This document shows positions 30,352 to 38,571 of a DNA stretch of 64,000 bases, one piece after another. Position numbers and translations under genes: made by a program. Position 1 is the stretch's first letter. Each line of letters begins with the position of its first letter. Below the pieces are notes generated by a model, which was given only the letters and a program-made list of their open reading frames with translations, ran no database searches and was not told the origin of the DNA. The stretch is from Deinococcus grandis (GTDB lineage: Bacteria > Deinococcota > Deinococci > Deinococcales > Deinococcaceae): NCBI RefSeq assembly GCF_001485435.1, contig NZ_BCMS01000001.1:2831001-2895000 (forward strand), read 5' to 3'.

Positions 30352-31014
30352 TCACCCCGCCTGCCCGGTCAGGAACGCGCGGAGTTCCCGCATGAGGGCG
30401 TGCAGCGCCCCCAGCGTGCCGACCACGTTCCCCTCGACCTGAAGGCCGTGATTCACGCCGTCCAGCACGAGCACCCGCACGCCCGCGCCGGTCAGTTCCG
30501 TGATCCACTCGGGGCGGTACTGGCCGTCCTGGGTGCCGATCACGACCAGCGAGGTCGCCGCGTGCGCCGCGATGGCCGCGCGGACCTCCGGGCGTTCCAG
30601 CAGCGGCGTGAGCCACACCAGCCGCGCGCCGGGCGGCACCGCTCCCCCGTGCAGCAGCAGGGTCAGGCCCAGGGTCCCGATGGATTTCGCCACCACGCAC
30701 GCGCCCCCCGGTTCCGGCAGGATCGCGTGGCAGGCGGCCAGCACGTCCTCCCGCAGCCACGCCAATCGCTCCTCCGGCGGGGCGTCCATGAACGCCGGGA
30801 CGTTCCAGCGGGTGTCGAGCGCCAGCGTGTCGAAGCCCAGTTCATCCAGCAGGAGCGCCGGGTACAGCAGGCCCGGCTGCCGCGCCCCGTACCTCAGCCC
30901 CGGCAGCAGGAGCGCCGCCCCCACCGCCTCGCCCGGCGGGTGGCGGTTCACCATGCAGGGCAGCGCCTCACCCTGGAAGCCGCGCACGTCTGCCGTCACC
31001 GTCTCGGAAGTCAT
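30352..31014 (-). CDS. Alpha/beta-hydrolase-fold protein
   Basis: A 220-residue protein. VVAKSIGTLGLTLLLHGG carries a Ser in a GxSxG-like nucleophile elbow written AKSIG, and NHGLQVEG supplies the late His; an Asp before it (VLVLDGVNH) completes a plausible triad. No signal peptide. ATG 31014 is used because TAGGCT (31020-31025) lies 5 nt before it and the upstream extension is low-complexity. Specific substrate unknown. Confidence 0.75.
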   Translation of the reverse strand: MTSETVTADVRGFQGEALPCMVNRHPPGEAVGAALLLPGLRYGARQPGLLYPALLLDELGFDTLALDTRWNVPAFMDAPPEERLAWLREDVLAACHAILPEPGGACVVAKSIGTLGLTLLLHGGAVPPGARLVWLTPLLERPEVRAAIAAHAATSLVVIGTQDGQYRPEWITELTGAGVRVLVLDGVNHGLQVEGNVVGTLGALHALMRELRAFLTGQAG

Positions 31015-31064
31015 GCCCGAGCCTACCCGCCCCCGCGCAGCCCCGCCGCTGCACCTGCATGGGA

Positions 31065-31095
31065 AGGAGGCCAGAGCACGCGGCCCTGGCCTCCT
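31065..31095 (-). terminator. Terminator of the pheS-nudix-pheT operon
   Basis: AGGAGGCCAG and CTGGCCTCCT form a perfect 10 bp stem, 40 bp after the pheT stop on the minus strand, followed by TTCCC. Confidence 0.6.
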
Positions 31096-31134
31096 CTGCC
31101 TGCTCAGAGCTCGTGGCTCAGAGCGCACAGCCCG

Positions 31135-33591
31135 TTATTTCTCGCGGATGCTCCAGCCCTGCGCGCGCACCGCGTTCATGAGGGCGTCCATGACGGGGTC
31201 CACCTCGGCGTCGGTGAGGGTCCTGTCGCCGCGGAAGACGAGGCGCACGGCGACGGAGCGGTTGCCTGCGCCGATCTGCTCGCCGGTGAACACGTCGAAG
31301 GGTTCCACGCTTTCGAGCAGGGTGCCGCCGTGTTCGCGCAGCAGGGCGGCGATCTCGCCGTAGCTGACGCCTGCGGGGGTGATGACGGCGAGGTCGCGCC
31401 ACGCGGCGGGCGCGCGGCTGGGGTCGCGGAATGCCCATTCGCGGCCCGGCAGGGGCAGCGCGGCTTCCATCAGGAAGGTGTCGCCCTTCAGGCCGAATGC
31501 CTGGGCGATCTCGGGGTGCAGCGCGCCGAGCCAGCCGACGCTCTGCCCGTTCCAGACGACCTCGCCCGCGATGCCGGGGTGCAGGGCCGCAGGGACGGCC
31601 TCGCCGCGCAGTTGGCGCAGTTCGAAGCTGGCGCCCAGGGTGCCCGCCAGCGATTCGACGAGGCCCTTGAACGCCCGGAAGTCTCCGGCAATGCCCGCCT
31701 GATCGGTTCGGGGCGCCAGCGGGCCGCGCATGAGCAGGCCGACGCGTTCCGTTTCGCCGCTGGTGGGGAAGATGCGGCCCATCTCGAAGATCAGCACGCG
31801 GTCGCCTTTCGCGTGGGCCTGCGCGGCCTTCACGAGGCTGGGGTACAGCGCGGTGCGCATGCCGGTCCGGTCGGCGGTCAGGGGGTTGCGCAGGCGCACG
31901 CCGGGCCGCTCGGTGCGGGCCTTCCCGGCTTCCTCGTCGCTGGTGAAGGTGTACGTGACGACCTCCTGCGCGCCCAGTCCGGCCAGGGTGCGGCGCAGCG
32001 TCGCGCGGGCCACGCCCTCCCTCTCCGCGCCGACGTTGCTCTCGTGGACGCGCAGGGTGGGGAGGCTCTCGGGCAGATGTGAGTAGCCGTGCAGGCGCGC
32101 GACCTCCTCGGCGAGGTCCTGCCAGATCGCCATGTCCACCCGCCATGAGGGCGGCACGACACTCAGGGCGTCCCCCTCGCCCTCCACGACGCACCCGAGG
32201 CGGGTGAGGATGCCGCGCATCTCGTCGGTGTCCACCGGCATGCCCAGCAGCGCGCGGATCTGCTCGCCCGTCGCCTCGATCCGGCCCGGAATCTCGGGGT
32301 CGCCCACGACGGTCGCGCCGGGGTGCACCTGCCCGCCCGCGTCGCCCAGCAGGCCCACCAGTCGGGCCGCCGCGCGTTCGGGCAGCAGGGGGTCCACACC
32401 GCGCTCGTAGCGGTACACGGCGTCGGTCTTCAGGCCCAGGCGGGTGCTCGTGCGGCGCAGCAGGACCGGGTCGAAGTGCGCGACCTCGATCACCACGTCC
32501 GTCGTGTCGGCGCGCACGTGCCCGTGATCGCCGCCCATGATGCCCGCGATGCCCAGCACCGTGTCGCCCGGCCTGGGCTGCCCGGCGGTCTCGAAGGCCT
32601 CCGCGACGGTGGAGACCTCGGGCTGCGCGCCGTCGAGGATCAGCAGGTCCTCCGGGCCGACCTCATGCTCGCCGCCCATCAGGTCCCGCACCCGCTCGCC
32701 CTGCCGCAGCCCGAACGCCACGAGAATCTGATCGCCACGCACGTCCCGGCGGTCGTACAGCGCCGTCGGCTGGCCCAGTTCCAGCATCACGTAATTGCTG
32801 GTATCCACGATCAGGTCAATCGAGCGCATGCCGGACAGGGTCACGCGGCGCTGCATCCACAGCGGCGCCGGGCCGTTCCGCAGGCCGCCGACCGTGCGGG
32901 CCACGAAGCGGTCGCAGCCGAAACGCAGCTTCTGCGTCGGGTCCCGCTCGATGCGGATGCCCTTCTCCGGCAGGGACACGCGGATCTCGCCCTCCCCCAC
33001 CGCCTGTGGCCCCATCGGGGGCTGCACCAGATCCAGTTTCAGGAACGCCGCCAGATCCCGCGCCAACCCCAGCGCACTCAGCACGTCCGCGCGGTTCGGG
33101 GTGACCTCCACGTCCAGCACGTGATCCGCCGCCCACAGCTCCCGCATGGGCGTCCCCGGTTTCGCCGTCCCGGCCGGGAACAGCATCAGCCCCGCGCTGC
33201 TCTCGCCCAGGCCCAGCTCCTTCGCGCTCGCCGCCATGCCCCAGGACTCCACGCCCTGCAACGCCCGCACGCCATACGTCATGCCGCCCAGCTCCGTGCC
33301 CGGCGATACCAGCGCCAGCATCGTCCCCGCCGGCAGCCCCACCGCGTTCCCCGCACCCGACGCGATGACCCGCTCGCCATGCTCACCGACATCCAGCGTC
33401 AGGCGCGTCAACTGCGTGCCCGGCATCGCCTCCGCCGCCTTCACGGCCACCAGCAACACCCCCGCAGGCGGCGCGGCGACCTCCTCCACACCCTCCAGCG
33501 GCAGACCCAACTGCGCGAAAATCGGCTCCAGCTCCGACACCACCGGCAGACCCGGCACCAGTTCCTTCAACCACGAATACGGAATTTTCAT
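31135..33591 (-). CDS. pheT: Phenylalanyl-tRNA synthetase beta subunit
   Basis: An 818-residue beta subunit of the (alpha-beta)2 enzyme. Order of domains: B1, tRNA-binding EMAP-like B2 (about 40-150), B3/B4 with the editing site, B5 (about 415-485), catalytic-like B6/B7, and the C-terminal ferredoxin-like anticodon-binding B8 (RDPSRAPAAWRDLAVITP onward). The start ATG 33591 has AGAGG upstream. It follows pheS and an interposed Nudix gene on the same strand. Confidence 0.97.
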   Translation of the reverse strand: MKIPYSWLKELVPGLPVVSELEPIFAQLGLPLEGVEEVAAPPAGVLLVAVKAAEAMPGTQLTRLTLDVGEHGERVIASGAGNAVGLPAGTMLALVSPGTELGGMTYGVRALQGVESWGMAASAKELGLGESSAGLMLFPAGTAKPGTPMRELWAADHVLDVEVTPNRADVLSALGLARDLAAFLKLDLVQPPMGPQAVGEGEIRVSLPEKGIRIERDPTQKLRFGCDRFVARTVGGLRNGPAPLWMQRRVTLSGMRSIDLIVDTSNYVMLELGQPTALYDRRDVRGDQILVAFGLRQGERVRDLMGGEHEVGPEDLLILDGAQPEVSTVAEAFETAGQPRPGDTVLGIAGIMGGDHGHVRADTTDVVIEVAHFDPVLLRRTSTRLGLKTDAVYRYERGVDPLLPERAAARLVGLLGDAGGQVHPGATVVGDPEIPGRIEATGEQIRALLGMPVDTDEMRGILTRLGCVVEGEGDALSVVPPSWRVDMAIWQDLAEEVARLHGYSHLPESLPTLRVHESNVGAEREGVARATLRRTLAGLGAQEVVTYTFTSDEEAGKARTERPGVRLRNPLTADRTGMRTALYPSLVKAAQAHAKGDRVLIFEMGRIFPTSGETERVGLLMRGPLAPRTDQAGIAGDFRAFKGLVESLAGTLGASFELRQLRGEAVPAALHPGIAGEVVWNGQSVGWLGALHPEIAQAFGLKGDTFLMEAALPLPGREWAFRDPSRAPAAWRDLAVITPAGVSYGEIAALLREHGGTLLESVEPFDVFTGEQIGAGNRSVAVRLVFRGDRTLTDAEVDPVMDALMNAVRAQGWSIREK

Positions 33592-33626
33592 TGAGTAACC
33601 TCTTGAGTTGGTCGGGGGGTAGGGAA

Positions 33627-33728
33627 CCCCTCACCCCGGCCCTCTCCCTTGGGGAGAGGGAGAAAAACGCTCTGGCTTCAGCTTTCTGTCAGTCCCTCTC
33701 CCGTGGGGAGAGGGGTTGGGGTGAGGGG
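33627..33728. repeat. Paired CCCTCTCCC/GGGAGAGGG hairpin element
   Basis: Two stem-loops (33640-33660 and 33694-33714), each CCCTCTCCC pairing with GGGAGAGGG, are framed by CCCCTCACCCC (33627-33637) and GGGGTGAGGGG (33718-33728), so the whole unit is also an inverted repeat. It sits between the Nudix gene and pheT. Similar intergenic elements are common in many bacterial genomes. Confidence 0.75.
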
Positions 33729-34139
33729 TCCGTGCGCCACCTCGCGCACGAGTTCCCTCGCCCGCTCGGGCACGAGGTTCACGCTTTCCAGGTCCGTGAG
33801 GGGCACCCACTGCGGCGAGTACCAGTTCTCGTCGCTGCTGCGGATCGCTTCGGGGCCGTCGCCGAGGCGCATCTCACCGGACTGCACCTGCGCCTGGAAG
33901 TAGTGCTCCAGGTTGCCGATGTTCTCCAGCACGAGCAGTTCGGGGCCGACGGCGACGGTCAGGTTCACTTCCTCCAGCACCTCACGGACGCAGGCCTGGG
34001 CAGGCGTCTCGCCATCTTCGATGCCGCCGCCGGGCAGCGTGGCGTACGCGCGGCCCGCCTTGCGCCGGAGCATGAGGAGCACCTCGGCGCTGTCGGTGGT
34101 GGCGTCGTTCAGGATGATGGCGACGGCGCGGGCTCTCAC
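33678..34139 (-). CDS. Nudix hydrolase within the pheST operon
   Basis: A 153-residue Nudix protein. GTG 34139 overlaps the pheS stop (GTGA), which fixes the start: VRARAVAIILND is the normal first strand. The Nudix box is GGGIEDGETPAQACVREVLEEVNL (about 40-63) with REx2EE intact. The C-terminal tail LTPTPLPTGEG is encoded by the hairpin repeat that lies between it and pheT, so the original C-terminus has probably been replaced or extended by repeat insertion. Substrate unknown; linkage to PheRS may be chance. Confidence 0.85.
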   Translation of the reverse strand: MRARAVAIILNDATTDSAEVLLMLRRKAGRAYATLPGGGIEDGETPAQACVREVLEEVNLTVAVGPELLVLENIGNLEHYFQAQVQSGEMRLGDGPEAIRSSDENWYSPQWVPLTDLESVNLVPERARELVREVAHGPLTPTPLPTGEGLTES

Positions 34140-35155
34140 TCCAGTTCTCCCCGGAACTGTCCGATGACGCGGGGGTCGTTGGCGTAGAAGTAGCGGATGT
34201 CGGGGATCTTGTACTTGAGCATGGCGATGCGTTCCGGGCCGAGGCCGAATGCGAAGCCGGTCTTGCCTTCGTACACGCGCTCCTTGCCCTGGGCTTCGCG
34301 GAGGTCGTCGACGGCTTTGAAGACGTTGGGGTGGACCATGCCGCATCCGCCGAGTTCGAGCCATTTGCTCTCGCCGCGGGGGTTGTCCCAGTACACGGCG
34401 AAGTCCGCGCCGGGTTCGACGAAGGGGTAGTAGCTGGGCTGGAAGCGGACCTTGGCGCGGGGGCCGTAGAGGCCGCGGGCCATCTCGGCGATGGTGCCTT
34501 TCAGGTCGGCCATGTTGATGTGGTCGCCGACGACGAGGCCTTCGAGCTGGTGGAACATGCTTTCGTGGGTGGCGTCGGTGGCTTCGTAGCGGTAGACCTT
34601 GCCGCGCACGACGATCTTGAGGTCGGGTTCGTGGTCGACCATGTAGCGGATCTGCATGGGGCTGGTGTGGGTGCGCAGCAGGCGGCCGTCCTCGAGCCAG
34701 AAGGTGTCCTGGAGGTCGCGGGCGGGGTGGTACCAGGGGACGTTCAGGGCTTCGAAGTTGTGGTGTTCGTCCTCGACTTCGGGGCCTTCGACGACGGTGT
34801 ACCCGAGGCGTTCGTAGATGCCGGTGAGGTCGTCGTAGACGCGGTTGATGGGGTGCAGGCCGCCTGCTGGGAGGGGGAGGCCGGGGAGGGTGACGTCGAT
34901 GGCTTCGCTGGCCAGCTGGGCGTCGAGCGCTTCGCGTTTCAGGGTGGTTTCGCGGGTGTCGAGGGCGTCCTGGATGGCCTGCCGGACGGCGTTGATTTCG
35001 GCGCCGCGGGTCTTGCGTTCCTCGGGGGGGAGTTTGCCGAGGGTGCCGAGTTCGCGGGTGACGAGGCCGCTCTTGCCGACGTATTTGGTCTTGACGGCTT
35101 GCAGGGCTTCGAGGGTGGTGGCCGCCTGGATTTCGGGAATGGCTTCGTGCTGCAT
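34136..35155 (-). CDS. pheS: Phenylalanyl-tRNA synthetase alpha subunit
   Basis: A 339-residue catalytic subunit. An N-terminal coiled coil (1-90) is followed by class II motifs: HPINRVYDDLTGIYERLGYTVVEGPEVE (about 107-133), motif 2 GKVYRYEATDATHESMFHQLEGLVVG (about 185-210), and motif 3 GLGPERIAML near 308. It charges tRNA-Phe together with PheT. First gene of the operon; an attenuator-like hairpin lies 38 bp upstream. Confidence 0.97.
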   Translation of the reverse strand: MQHEAIPEIQAATTLEALQAVKTKYVGKSGLVTRELGTLGKLPPEERKTRGAEINAVRQAIQDALDTRETTLKREALDAQLASEAIDVTLPGLPLPAGGLHPINRVYDDLTGIYERLGYTVVEGPEVEDEHHNFEALNVPWYHPARDLQDTFWLEDGRLLRTHTSPMQIRYMVDHEPDLKIVVRGKVYRYEATDATHESMFHQLEGLVVGDHINMADLKGTIAEMARGLYGPRAKVRFQPSYYPFVEPGADFAVYWDNPRGESKWLELGGCGMVHPNVFKAVDDLREAQGKERVYEGKTGFAFGLGPERIAMLKYKIPDIRYFYANDPRVIGQFRGELE

Positions 35156-35192
35156 GGGTCCTCCGGTGGGGGGAATGAACAGTCTGGCAATG

Positions 35193-35222
35193 AAAAGCCC
35201 CGCCTCGCGGGTGCGGGCGGGG
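35193..35222 (-). terminator. Intrinsic terminator in the pheS leader, candidate attenuator
   Basis: On the minus strand CCCCGCC pairs with GGCGGGG around a 10 nt loop and is followed by CTTTT, then pheS begins 38 nt later. A terminator between a promoter and pheS implies conditional read-through. Confidence 0.6.
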
Positions 35223-35240
35223 TGACGCGCTGCGACCTGT

Positions 35241-35300
35241 TCAGGCGAGCGTGACCCCGGTGCGGGTAAACGGCGAAGGTGTACCGGTCCGGGGCGTCAT
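35241..35300 (-). CDS. Candidate leader peptide of the pheST operon (19 aa)
   Basis: A 20-codon ORF, MTPRTGTPSPFTRTGVTLA, ends 18 nt before the attenuator-like hairpin. TACCCT (35308-35313) lies 7 nt before its ATG, giving the same leaderless arrangement as real genes here. It has only one Phe codon (position 11) and five Thr codons, so it is not a classical Phe-rich leader; control by another mechanism, or a non-functional ORF, remains possible. Confidence 0.4.
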   Translation of the reverse strand: MTPRTGTPSPFTRTGVTLA

Positions 35301-35354
35301 GGGGTTCAGGGTAGCAGGTCCGGGGGCGGGCGGGGCACAAGTGACCGGACGGTG

Positions 35355-35393
35355 TTGACATCTGCTTGACAACTGGGGGCAGAATGGTATTCC
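35355..35393 (+). promoter_or_regulatory. Promoter with tandem TTGACA boxes before the lamin-tail lipoprotein gene
   Basis: Two TTGACA hexamers (35355-35360 and 35366-35371) precede TATTCC (35388-35393), 16 bp after the second. TATTCC ends one nt before the annotated ATG, so the true start may be a later codon or the -10 may be CAGAAT, 19 bp after the first box. Confidence 0.45.
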
Positions 35394-35394
35394 G

Positions 35395-36735
35395 ATGTTC
35401 AATTCAACTGTCCGGCGCGGCTTCGTGCTGCTGGCCTCCGTTTCCCTTGCGTTGTCTTCCTGTGGTCGCACTCCCGCCTCGGCGGCGCCGAACCTGTCTG
35501 CCCTGGCGGCGGCGGGCGAGCCGGTCATCAACGAGCTGTACTACGACTCGCCGGGCACGGACGCCGGGACGTTCATCGAACTGAAGGGCCCGGCGGGCGC
35601 GAGCCTGAGCGGGTACACGCTGGCGGCGTTCGATACGGCGGGCACGCAGTACCGCACGATCACCCTGTCCGGGACGATCCCGGCGAGCGGGTACTTCGTG
35701 GTGGCGCAGGACACGACGGTCGCGAGCCGGAATCTGGTGAATGCGGGCGCGGACCTGAACAACGGGGCGGGGAGCCTGCGCCTGCTGAAGAGCACCACGA
35801 TCATCGACGCGGTGGCGTACGGCTCGCCCACCAGCAACAAGGGCGAGGGCAGCTCGGCGCCCACGACCGGGGCGGGCAGCGCCCTGGCGCGCGTGCCGGA
35901 CGGGTCGGACACGAACGCGAACAGCGTTGATTTCAAGGTCCAGGCCGCCACGCCGGGCTCGGCGAACGGGGGCGGGACCGGCGGCGGGGGCGGCACGACC
36001 GGGAAGAAGGTCCTGTTCGACCTGACGAAGGCCGAGGACGCCGGGAACGCCGACTGGCGCATCGACGGGGCGTACAGCGATTACGCGAACGCTCTGCGCG
36101 GCCTGGGGTACACGGTGAGCAGCATCACGGGGACGAGCATCACCTCGACCAGCCTGTCGGGCGCGTCGGTGCTGGTCATTCCCGAGCCGCAGAACCCGTT
36201 CAGCGACGCGGAGCGCGCCGCGATCCAGACCTTCGTGCAGAACGGCGGTGGGGTGTTCATGATCACCGATCACCGCGTCAGCGACCGCAACAACAGCGGC
36301 TGGGACAGCCCGGAAGTGTTCGACGGCTGGGACGGCAGCACGCCCGCCAGCGTCAGTACGAGCCTGCAGGCGAGCCTGAACAGTGACGTGATCTTCGGGC
36401 TGAACGCGTCGTTCAACTCCAGCTTCAGCGACCCGGTCCTCACGGCGACCCCCGTCACCACGCACCCGATCCTCAACGGCGTGAGCAGCGCCGGGGTGTA
36501 CGTGGGCACCAGCGTGGACGTCCTGGCGGGCACGGCGCTGATGGGCACGGGCGGCAAGACGTACCTCGCGGTGAACAGCGTCGGGTCGGGCCGCGTGGCG
36601 ATGTGGGGCGACAGCAGCACCTTCGGGGACAACACGTACTCGGACGGCAGCACCGGCACGTACAACAACTGGCCGAACCTCAGCAACGCCACGATGGGTA
36701 AGAACATCGTGCGCTGGCTGGCGAAGGACCTCTGA
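35395..36735 (+). CDS. Secreted lipoprotein with lamin-tail-like domain and GATase-like domain
   Basis: A 446-residue exported protein. The signal peptide ends in LALSSC with the lipobox Cys at about 23. Residues 40-185 form a lamin-tail (LTD) beta-sandwich: VINELYYDSPGTDAGTFIELKGPAG, SGYTLAAFD, ARVPDGSDTNANSVDFKVQAATPGSAN. A Gly-rich linker (about 187-203) leads to a DUF4350/GATase1-like domain (about 205-446) with VLVIPEPQNPFSDAERAAIQTFVQNGGGVFMITDH. LTD domains in bacteria are usually found beside secreted nucleases; no nuclease motif is visible here. Surface role is inferred. Confidence 0.8.
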   Translation: MFNSTVRRGFVLLASVSLALSSCGRTPASAAPNLSALAAAGEPVINELYYDSPGTDAGTFIELKGPAGASLSGYTLAAFDTAGTQYRTITLSGTIPASGYFVVAQDTTVASRNLVNAGADLNNGAGSLRLLKSTTIIDAVAYGSPTSNKGEGSSAPTTGAGSALARVPDGSDTNANSVDFKVQAATPGSANGGGTGGGGGTTGKKVLFDLTKAEDAGNADWRIDGAYSDYANALRGLGYTVSSITGTSITSTSLSGASVLVIPEPQNPFSDAERAAIQTFVQNGGGVFMITDHRVSDRNNSGWDSPEVFDGWDGSTPASVSTSLQASLNSDVIFGLNASFNSSFSDPVLTATPVTTHPILNGVSSAGVYVGTSVDVLAGTALMGTGGKTYLAVNSVGSGRVAMWGDSSTFGDNTYSDGSTGTYNNWPNLSNATMGKNIVRWLAKDL

Positions 36736-36759
36736 TCTTCATCTAGTCTTCACGTTCCT

Positions 36760-36796
36760 GACCGGCGGCCCGCTTCTGGGCGGCCGGTCCTGTTTT
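36760..36796 (+). terminator. Terminator of the lamin-tail lipoprotein gene
   Basis: GACCGGCGGCCC and GGGCGGCCGGTC pair nearly completely around a 6 nt loop and are followed by CTGTTTT. Confidence 0.7.
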
Positions 36797-36843
36797 GCGT
36801 GTCCAGGCGCATGAAAAGATGACACACATGATCTGGAGACCGC

Positions 36844-38313
36844 ATGGGTGAAGTACACGCCGAACTGTTCCTGCTGATTGTCGGGGTGCTGCTGCTGGGC
36901 AGCCTGCTCATGAGCCGCATCGGGGGGCGCCTGGGCATCCCGGGCCTGCTCCTGTTCCTGGGGGTGGGCATGCTGGCCGGGTCCGACGGGCTGGGCATCC
37001 AGTTTCACGATTACCGGCTGGCGCAGGCAATCGGGACGGTGGCGCTGTGCTTCATCCTGTTCCAGGGCGGACTGGACACGAACTGGGCGCACACGCGGCC
37101 CGTGGTGCGCCGCGGCCTGAGTCTGGCGACGGTGGGGGTACTGGGCACCGCCGGGATCATGGCGGCGTTCGTGCACTACGCGTTCGGCTTTCCCTGGCTG
37201 ACGGCGTGGCTGCTGGGCGCGGTGGTCAGCAGCACGGACGCCAGCGCGGTGTTCAGCGTCCTCAAGGAGCGGCAGCTGGGCCTGAAGGGGGACGTGGCGC
37301 CGCTGCTGGAGTTCGAGTCCGGCGGGAACGACCCGATGGCGGTCTTCCTGACGGTGGGCCTGCTGGAACTGATCGCGAATCCGGGGCTGGGCGTGCTGAG
37401 CATCGTGCCGCTGTTCGTCAAGCAGATGCTGCTGGGCGCCGTGTTCGGGGTGGTGCTGGGCCGCGCGGCGCTGTGGGTCCTGAACCGCCTGCAGCTGCAG
37501 TTCGAGGGCCTGTACTCGGTGCTGTCGCTGGCGCTGGCCCTGACGATCTTCGCGGGCACGGCGGTCGCGGGCGGCAGCGGCTTCCTGGCGATCTACATCG
37601 CGGGCGTGATCCTGGGCAACGCGGACTTCATCCACAAGCGGTCCCTGATCGGCTTCCACGATGGGCTGTCGTGGCTGATGCAGGTGGCGATGTTCCTCAC
37701 GCTGGGTCTGCTCGTGAACCCGCACGACCTCCTGCCCACGGCGGGCCTGGCGATCGCGTGCGCGCTCGTGCTGGTGTTCCTGGCGCGGCCGGTCAGCGTG
37801 TACCTGGCGCTGGCCCGCGCGAAGATGCCGCTGAACGAGAAGAGCATGGTGGCGTGGGTGGGCCTGCGCGGCGCGGTGCCGATCGTCCTGGCGACCTTCC
37901 CGCTGCTGGCGGGCGTGCCGCAGGCGCAGACGCTGTTCAACATCGTGTTCTTCATCGTGCTGGTCAGCGTGCTGCTGCAGGGCACCACCCTGACGCTCGT
38001 GGCGCGCTTCCTGCACGTGCGCGAAGCGCTGCCGGTGAACGCGGCGTCCCCGATCACGTACACGCCGACCGGGCATGACCGCAACAACATGGTCGAGGTG
38101 GAGGTCGTGCCCGGCAGCGCCGCCGACGGGCAGCGGATCGTGGACCTGAAGTTGCCGCCCGAGGCGCTGGTGATTCTTGTGAACCGCGCCGGGGAGTACC
38201 TCATTCCGCGCGGCGCGACCGACCTGCGCGGCGGGGATCAGGTGCTCGTGCTGGCCGGACCGGAGGAACTGCGCGAGGTGCGCCGCACCCTGGGCCGCCC
38301 CGGCCCCGCCTGA
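36844..38313 (+). CDS. CPA1 cation/proton antiporter with C-terminal RCK_C domain (NhaP2/CvrA-like)
   Basis: A 489-residue antiporter with about twelve to thirteen membrane helices (10-395) and a C-terminal RCK_C/TrkA_C ligand-binding domain (about 405-485, MVEVEVVPGSAADGQRIVDLKLPPEALVILV). Helix 5 region has VVSSTDASAVFSVL and the next FESGGNDPMAVFL carries the transport Asp in an ND pair, as in K+/H+ antiporters of the NhaP2 type. It probably moves K+ (or Na+) in exchange for protons. Its stop codon TGA shares its final base with repeat A copy 4. Confidence 0.9.
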   Translation: MGEVHAELFLLIVGVLLLGSLLMSRIGGRLGIPGLLLFLGVGMLAGSDGLGIQFHDYRLAQAIGTVALCFILFQGGLDTNWAHTRPVVRRGLSLATVGVLGTAGIMAAFVHYAFGFPWLTAWLLGAVVSSTDASAVFSVLKERQLGLKGDVAPLLEFESGGNDPMAVFLTVGLLELIANPGLGVLSIVPLFVKQMLLGAVFGVVLGRAALWVLNRLQLQFEGLYSVLSLALALTIFAGTAVAGGSGFLAIYIAGVILGNADFIHKRSLIGFHDGLSWLMQVAMFLTLGLLVNPHDLLPTAGLAIACALVLVFLARPVSVYLALARAKMPLNEKSMVAWVGLRGAVPIVLATFPLLAGVPQAQTLFNIVFFIVLVSVLLQGTTLTLVARFLHVREALPVNAASPITYTPTGHDRNNMVEVEVVPGSAADGQRIVDLKLPPEALVILVNRAGEYLIPRGATDLRGGDQVLVLAGPEELREVRRTLGRPGPA

Positions 38314-38448
38314 TACGGACTCCGGTTGAAAGGTTTGCAAAAACCGTTCAAACCGAGCGGATGCGAGAAGGAGAGAAGCGGGTTCCGGGCGTGGAGTTGG
38401 CAGATCGGTGGTGTTCCGATCTGTCAACGAAACAGACGGAATCCCTAT
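38313..38448 (+). repeat. Dispersed hairpin repeat A, copy 4 (136 bp)
   Basis: Ends ATACGGACTCCG and CGGAATCCCTAT. Hairpin 1 pairs AGGTTT with AAACC inside GGTTGAA/TTCAAACC; hairpin 2 pairs CAGATCGG with CCGATCTG. The first base is the last base of the antiporter stop codon. Confidence 0.9.
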
Positions 38449-38541
38449 GCCCCGTCCGGCCTGCGCCGGTCAAAGTGTAACGACAGCGTGACGCGCGCCC
38501 GCTAGGCTCCTCCCAGACCACACAACATGGGGGGAGGAGTG

Positions 38542-38571
38542 ATGCGACACGAGGCATCCGGCGCGCCGTGA
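38542..38571 (+). CDS. Short upstream ORF overlapping the livG start
   Basis: MRHEASGAP (nine codons) has a strong ribosome site GGGGGGAGGAG before its ATG and its TGA overlaps the livG GTG as GTGA. This suggests translational coupling of livG to a leader ORF. The coding value of the peptide itself is unproven. Confidence 0.4.
   Translation: MRHEASGAP

Noticed and set aside
35395..36735. Secreted nuclease next to the lamin-tail domain
   Set aside because: No endonuclease/exonuclease/phosphatase or HNH motif is visible; only an LTD and a GATase-like domain.
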